NCBI GenBank assembly: GCA_946545505.1
Contig: CAMNNN010000053.1
Location: forward strand, 1-8,257
Origin: an uncultured Clostridia bacterium
GTDB taxonomy: Bacteria; Bacillota; Clostridia; Saccharofermentanales; Saccharofermentanaceae
Direction: 5' to 3'
DNA length: 8,257 bases
Made by a program: the position numbers and the translations under genes
Shown here: positions 5,387-8,257 of the stretch, in pieces
Position numbering within the stretch: the first letter of the stretch is position 1
How the letters are laid out: every line of letters begins with the position of its first letter
Notes under the pieces: generated by a model
Seen by the model: only the letters and a program-made list of their open reading frames with translations
Told to the model about the DNA's origin: nothing
Databases searched by the model: none

Positions 5387-6754
5387 ATGATTAATCACGA
5401 CCGCAGATACGACACATCCGACTTCTTGAGAAGAGAACGCGGAGGCTATACAGGGAAACGCATTGAGACCCTGCAGAAGCTTTTCGTTATGCTCGGAGTG
5501 ACTTCTGTCGTATTGGGCCTCGTTTTCCTGGGTATGCTGATAGGCCGTAAGAGGACCGAGGAGAACCTCGCGACCGAGACGGGCAACAACATCGGCATCG
5601 CACGGCTTGACGGTACTTTCGATACCACGACCGCCACGGAACCCTATGTAATTACCGAATATCTCGAGGACTCTGAGGCAGCGCTTGCCATGTGGGGCCC
5701 CCTGGAGCCTGCGGCTAACCCCGTTCCCTATGAGCACTTCCCAGTAAGAGGAATATACCTCGGACCCGCGTCCAACCTCGAAGAGTGTTTCGAGCTTGCC
5801 GAGAACTCTGAGATCAACTCCTTCGTCATCGATCTTAAGGAGCAGGACGGTGTCCTCTTCGATACGACGAACGAGCTCGCACTCGCCACAAGCACGGTTT
5901 ATGGCTACTACAACTTAGGAGAAGTAGTTCAGCAGTGCCACGACCACGGCATCAGAGTTATCGGCCGTATCGTGTGCTTCAAGGACCCTAACCTCGCGAA
6001 TGCATATCCCGAGAGAGCGATCCGCGACAGTGCCGGCAACGTATTGGCCTTCAATTCCGAGGGCGGACGAGCCTTCCTCGACCCGTATAATGCGGATAAC
6101 TGGGAGTATCTGATCGAGCTTGCCGAGGAAGCTATCGGCAGAGGCGTCGATGAGATCCAGTTCGACTATATAAGATTTCCGACAGGCTCGACGGCTTCCG
6201 GAACGGAGCCTTACTTCGGACTCGAGGGCACGGTTCCTGATAAGACCGAGGCTATCAACCGCTTTGTCCGCACCGCACGCGTACGCATCCAGGACACTCT
6301 CGGAGTACCGATGTCCGCAGATGTATTCGGCATCATACTCACATCCTCATACGACGGCCAAATCTTAGGTCAGGACTGGATGACGATAGGACTTGCCGGC
6401 GAGGATTCGGTCTGCCCGATGATCTATCCTTCGCACTACGCGCTCGGAACAATGATCGGCGGCATCACCTTCGATAAGCCGGACCTGTACCCGTACGACA
6501 TGATGATCGCGTCTTTGTCAGCGGGAAGCTCGGCATGGTATCAGGAGGGATACTGCACGGTAAGGCCTTATGTTCAGGCGTTCACGGCTTATTATTTGGG
6601 CGAGGGCAATTATCTCGAGTATGATTACGATGCCATCAATGACCAGATACGCGCGATCCAGGACATGCGTCTCGACGAGTATATACTGTGGAATGCGACC
6701 GTCATCTACCCCGAAGGAAATTATGGCGGTAATAATGACCCCGAAGATGTATAA
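5387..6754 (+). CDS. Membrane-anchored putative glycoside hydrolase, DUF4015 family
   Basis: A 455-residue protein. Residues 1-30 are polar and basic, 31-53 form one membrane helix, and a linker to about 118 precedes a TIM-barrel domain of the DUF4015 putative glycosyl hydrolase family. Family landmarks: VRGIYLGPAS (120-129), INSFVIDLKEQDG (143-155), VIGRIVCFKDP (191-201), DEIQFDYIRFPT (255-266), SADVFG (310-315), CPMIYPSHY (343-351), RPYVQAF (393-399) and LWNA (434-437). The acidic residues E256, D260 and D312 sit at strand ends, as expected for a barrel active site, but I know of no firm catalytic assignment. The likely job is cutting a polysaccharide outside the cell; the substrate is unknown. 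Length is normal and the domain complete. The ATG at 5387 has no Shine-Dalgarno site. It is divergent from the Nudix gene and followed after 43 bases by serS. Confidence 0.9.
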   Translation: MINHDRRYDTSDFLRRERGGYTGKRIETLQKLFVMLGVTSVVLGLVFLGMLIGRKRTEENLATETGNNIGIARLDGTFDTTTATEPYVITEYLEDSEAALAMWGPLEPAANPVPYEHFPVRGIYLGPASNLEECFELAENSEINSFVIDLKEQDGVLFDTTNELALATSTVYGYYNLGEVVQQCHDHGIRVIGRIVCFKDPNLANAYPERAIRDSAGNVLAFNSEGGRAFLDPYNADNWEYLIELAEEAIGRGVDEIQFDYIRFPTGSTASGTEPYFGLEGTVPDKTEAINRFVRTARVRIQDTLGVPMSADVFGIILTSSYDGQILGQDWMTIGLAGEDSVCPMIYPSHYALGTMIGGITFDKPDLYPYDMMIASLSAGSSAWYQEGYCTVRPYVQAFTAYYLGEGNYLEYDYDAINDQIRAIQDMRLDEYILWNATVIYPEGNYGGNNDPEDV

Positions 6755-6755
6755 T
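6750..6755 (+). promoter_or_regulatory. Possible -10 element upstream of serS
   Basis: A perfect TATAAT overlaps the stop codon of the DUF4015 gene, with TG immediately before it. A start near 6762 would give serS a leader of about 36 bases. There is no matching -35, so chance is possible in this AT-rich spot. Confidence 0.25.
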
Positions 6756-6787
6756 AGGTTGTTTATTAAGAGTAATTAATATTAATC

Positions 6788-6792
6788 GGAGG
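6788..6792 (+). promoter_or_regulatory. serS ribosome binding site
   Basis: GGAGG with a 5-base spacer to the ATG at 6798, a strong site that fixes the serS start. Confidence 0.85.
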
Positions 6793-6797
6793 ATAAT

Positions 6798-8087
6798 ATG
6801 TTAGACATTAAACTTCTGAGAACCGAGCCTGACATCGTCAGAGAGAATATCAAGAAGAAGTTTCAGGATGAGAAGCTCCCCCTTGTTGATGAGGTCATCG
6901 CACTCGACAAGGAATTCAGAGAGGCTAAGCAGAAGGCTGAGAGCCTTCGTAACAAGCGTAACGTAGTCTCCAAGGAGATCGGTATGCTCATGGGCCAGGG
7001 CAAGAAGGATGAAGCCATGGCTAAGAAGACTGAGGTTACTGATATGGCAGCCGAGCTCGAGGCACTGTCCGTTAAGGAGACAGAGCTCGAGGAAGAGATC
7101 CGTAAGAGAATGCTCGTCATCCCTAACATCATCGATCCTTCCGTTCCGATCGGCAAGGACGACTCAGAGAATGTGGAGATCGAGAGATTCGGCGAGCCCG
7201 CAGTTCCCGATTTTGAAGTTCCCTACCACGTCGATATCATGGAAAAGCTCGACGGCATCGAGCTCGATCCCGCACGTGACACATCCGGTAACGGTTTCTA
7301 TTACCTGAAGGGCGATATCGCGAGACTTCACTCCGCATGTCTGTCTTATGCAAGAGACTTCATGATCGACCGCGGATTCACATATTACATTCCGCCTTAC
7401 ATGATCAGATCTTCCGTTGTAACAGGCGTTATGTCCTTCGCTGAGATGGAGAACATGATGTATAAGATCGAGGGCGAGGACCTCTACCTCATCGGTACAT
7501 CCGAGCACTCCATGATCGGTAAGTTCATCGATACTATCATCGATGAGTCCAAGCTTCCCCAGACACTCACATCCTACTCCCCCTGCTTCCGCAAGGAAGT
7601 CGGTGCTCACGGCATCGAGGAAAGAGGCGTATACCGCATCCACCAGTTCGAGAAGCAGGAGATGATCGTCGTATGTAAACCTGAAGACTCCAAGAAGTGG
7701 TACGACGTTCTGTGGAAGAATACTGTTGATTATTTCCGCTCACTCGATATTCCCGTAAGAACTCTCGAGTGCTGCTCCGGCGACCTTGCTGACCTGAAGG
7801 TCAAGTCCTGTGACGTCGAGGCATGGTCCCCCCGTCAGAAGAAGTATTTCGAGGTCGGTTCCTGCTCCAACCTGGGTGATGCTCAGGCCAGAAGACTTAA
7901 GATCCGAGTTAAGGGCGAGAACGGCACATATCTTGCTCACACGCTGAACAACACATGCGTAGCTCCGCCGAGAATGCTCATCGCTTTCCTCGAGAATAAC
8001 CTCAATGAGGACGGCTCCATCAGGATCCCCGAGGTTCTGAGGCCTTACATGGGCGGCAAGAGCGTTATCGAAGTTCCTAACAAATAA
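6798..8087 (+). CDS. serS: Seryl-tRNA synthetase (class II)
   Basis: A 429-residue cytoplasmic enzyme, of normal length, that charges tRNA-Ser, and tRNA-Sec where present, with serine using ATP. Residues 1-110 form the tRNA-binding N-terminal arm, with a long coiled coil at about 30-105 rich in Lys and Glu. The class II catalytic core follows: the serine-pocket segment LIGTSEH (231-237), motif 2 with SPCFRKE (261-267; R265, E267) and RIHQFEKQE (280-288), and motif 3 ending in PPRMLIAFLEN (390-400; R392). Several segments are closer to what I recall of archaeal SerRS than of the standard bacterial form: TSEH in place of TAEV, VYRIHQFEKQE, and NNTCVAPPR in place of the glycine-rich bacterial motif 3. 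From memory, this type is also found in gut Clostridia. The ATG has a strong ribosome binding site. Two TAA codons follow in tandem, then a terminator. Confidence 0.97.
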   Translation: MLDIKLLRTEPDIVRENIKKKFQDEKLPLVDEVIALDKEFREAKQKAESLRNKRNVVSKEIGMLMGQGKKDEAMAKKTEVTDMAAELEALSVKETELEEEIRKRMLVIPNIIDPSVPIGKDDSENVEIERFGEPAVPDFEVPYHVDIMEKLDGIELDPARDTSGNGFYYLKGDIARLHSACLSYARDFMIDRGFTYYIPPYMIRSSVVTGVMSFAEMENMMYKIEGEDLYLIGTSEHSMIGKFIDTIIDESKLPQTLTSYSPCFRKEVGAHGIEERGVYRIHQFEKQEMIVVCKPEDSKKWYDVLWKNTVDYFRSLDIPVRTLECCSGDLADLKVKSCDVEAWSPRQKKYFEVGSCSNLGDAQARRLKIRVKGENGTYLAHTLNNTCVAPPRMLIAFLENNLNEDGSIRIPEVLRPYMGGKSVIEVPNK

Positions 8088-8093
8088 TAAATT

Positions 8094-8127
8094 AAGGGCG
8101 GTTCACTCGGGACCGCCCTTTTACTTT
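8094..8127 (+). terminator. Rho-independent terminator of serS
   Basis: A GC-rich stem pairs 8094-8104 (AAGGGCGGTTC) with 8110-8120 (GGACCGCCCTT; one G-T pair) around a 5-base loop. TTACTTT follows, adding to the TTTT run at 8119-8122. It begins 7 bases after the serS stop. Read on the minus strand it also has a T-rich tail, so it may back up the rpmB terminator. Confidence 0.93.
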
Positions 8128-8146
8128 GATAATAACCCTGACAACA

Positions 8147-8174
8147 AAAGAGCGGCTCTTACGAACCGCTCTTT
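8147..8174 (-). terminator. rpmB: Terminator of rpmB
   Basis: AAAGAGCGG (8147-8155) pairs with CCGCTCTTT (8166-8174), a 9-bp stem with a 10-base loop. On the minus strand the stem ends in TTT followed by TGTTGT. It lies about 28 bases past the rpmB stop and faces the serS terminator. Confidence 0.8.
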
Positions 8175-8202
8175 AATTATCTCCTGATATAAAGACTTCC
8201 GA

Positions 8203-8257
8203 TTATGCTCTCTTTACGAGACCGGAACGAAGGCAACGTGTGCAGACCTTCATTGTC
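8203..8257 (-). CDS. rpmB: 50S ribosomal protein L28, C-terminal fragment
   Basis: Eighteen codons including the stop are visible before the right edge. The translation, TMKVCTRCLRSGLVKRA and stop, matches the C terminus of bacterial L28, with the CxxC pair (CTRC) that forms half of a zinc ribbon in the zinc-binding forms and the usual basic end. L28 is a small protein of the large ribosomal subunit. The rest, including the first CxxC pair, lies outside the window. The gene converges on serS, with a terminator for each between them. Confidence 0.93.
   Translation of the reverse strand, partial: TMKVCTRCLRSGLVKRA

Noticed and set aside
5324..5737. N-terminal extension of the Nudix reading frame up to 5737
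   Set aside because: It is antisense to the DUF4015 coding region, shows no Nudix-like sequence, and the ATG at 5323 has its own ribosome binding site and promoter.
7164..7643. Minus-strand open frame inside serS
   Set aside because: Shadow of serS; the translation has no family features.
1..8257. Mobile element, CRISPR, toxin-antitoxin or defence system
   Set aside because: No transposase, integrase, direct-repeat array, tRNA-flanked edge or defence domain is visible; the genes are housekeeping or envelope functions.

Overview
The window looks like an ordinary chromosomal segment from a Gram-positive anaerobe of the class Clostridia. The case rests on protein families: a YfhO-type membrane protein start, a YegS/DgkB-type lipid kinase, a membrane-anchored SurA/PrsA-like foldase, a membrane-anchored HtrA, a membrane-anchored DUF4015 protein and a seryl-tRNA synthetase of a divergent type. 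Shine-Dalgarno sites are strong (AGGAGG, GAGGTGAT, GGAGG). The genus cannot be named from the sequence alone. I see no mobile element, CRISPR array, tRNA, rRNA or phage gene, and no gene-free stretch over 300 bases.

Layout, left to right. Bases 1-160 (minus) hold the N-terminal end of a probable YfhO-family membrane protein. A 75-bp divergent promoter region separates it from a plus-strand pair: a diacylglycerol-kinase-family lipid kinase (236-1147) and a 562-residue membrane-anchored SurA/PrsA-like protein (1144-2832), joined by a 4-base overlap with a TTG start. A hairpin at 2866-2891 ends this unit and faces a minus-strand unit. In its own reading order that unit is a Nudix-like protein (5323-4910), a YigZ/IMPACT-family protein (4907-4272), an HtrA-type serine protease (4190-2988) and a 42-residue membrane peptide (3004-2876). 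A 63-bp divergent promoter region separates the Nudix gene from the plus-strand DUF4015 putative glycoside hydrolase (5387-6754), which is followed by serS (6798-8087). serS ends at a strong terminator that faces the terminator and last codons of rpmB (L28, minus strand, 8203-8257).

How the genes fit together. Foldase and HtrA converge on a shared terminator and both act on the outer face of the membrane, so the centre of the window suggests extracytoplasmic protein folding and quality control (inference). The lipid kinase and the YfhO-like protein point to membrane-lipid and cell-surface glycopolymer metabolism, and the DUF4015 protein probably acts on an envelope polysaccharide. serS and rpmB are translation housekeeping genes.

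Points worth a second look: a small gene whose stop codon lies in the loop of a terminator; an htrA leader that can fold into a hairpin with the Shine-Dalgarno site in its loop; a Nudix box lacking most of its metal-binding glutamates; three promoter-proximal genes with no Shine-Dalgarno site and a -10-like element placed as for leaderless mRNA; back-to-back overlapping promoters at 5355-5379; and an archaeal-flavoured SerRS. I found no clear multi-gene novel system.
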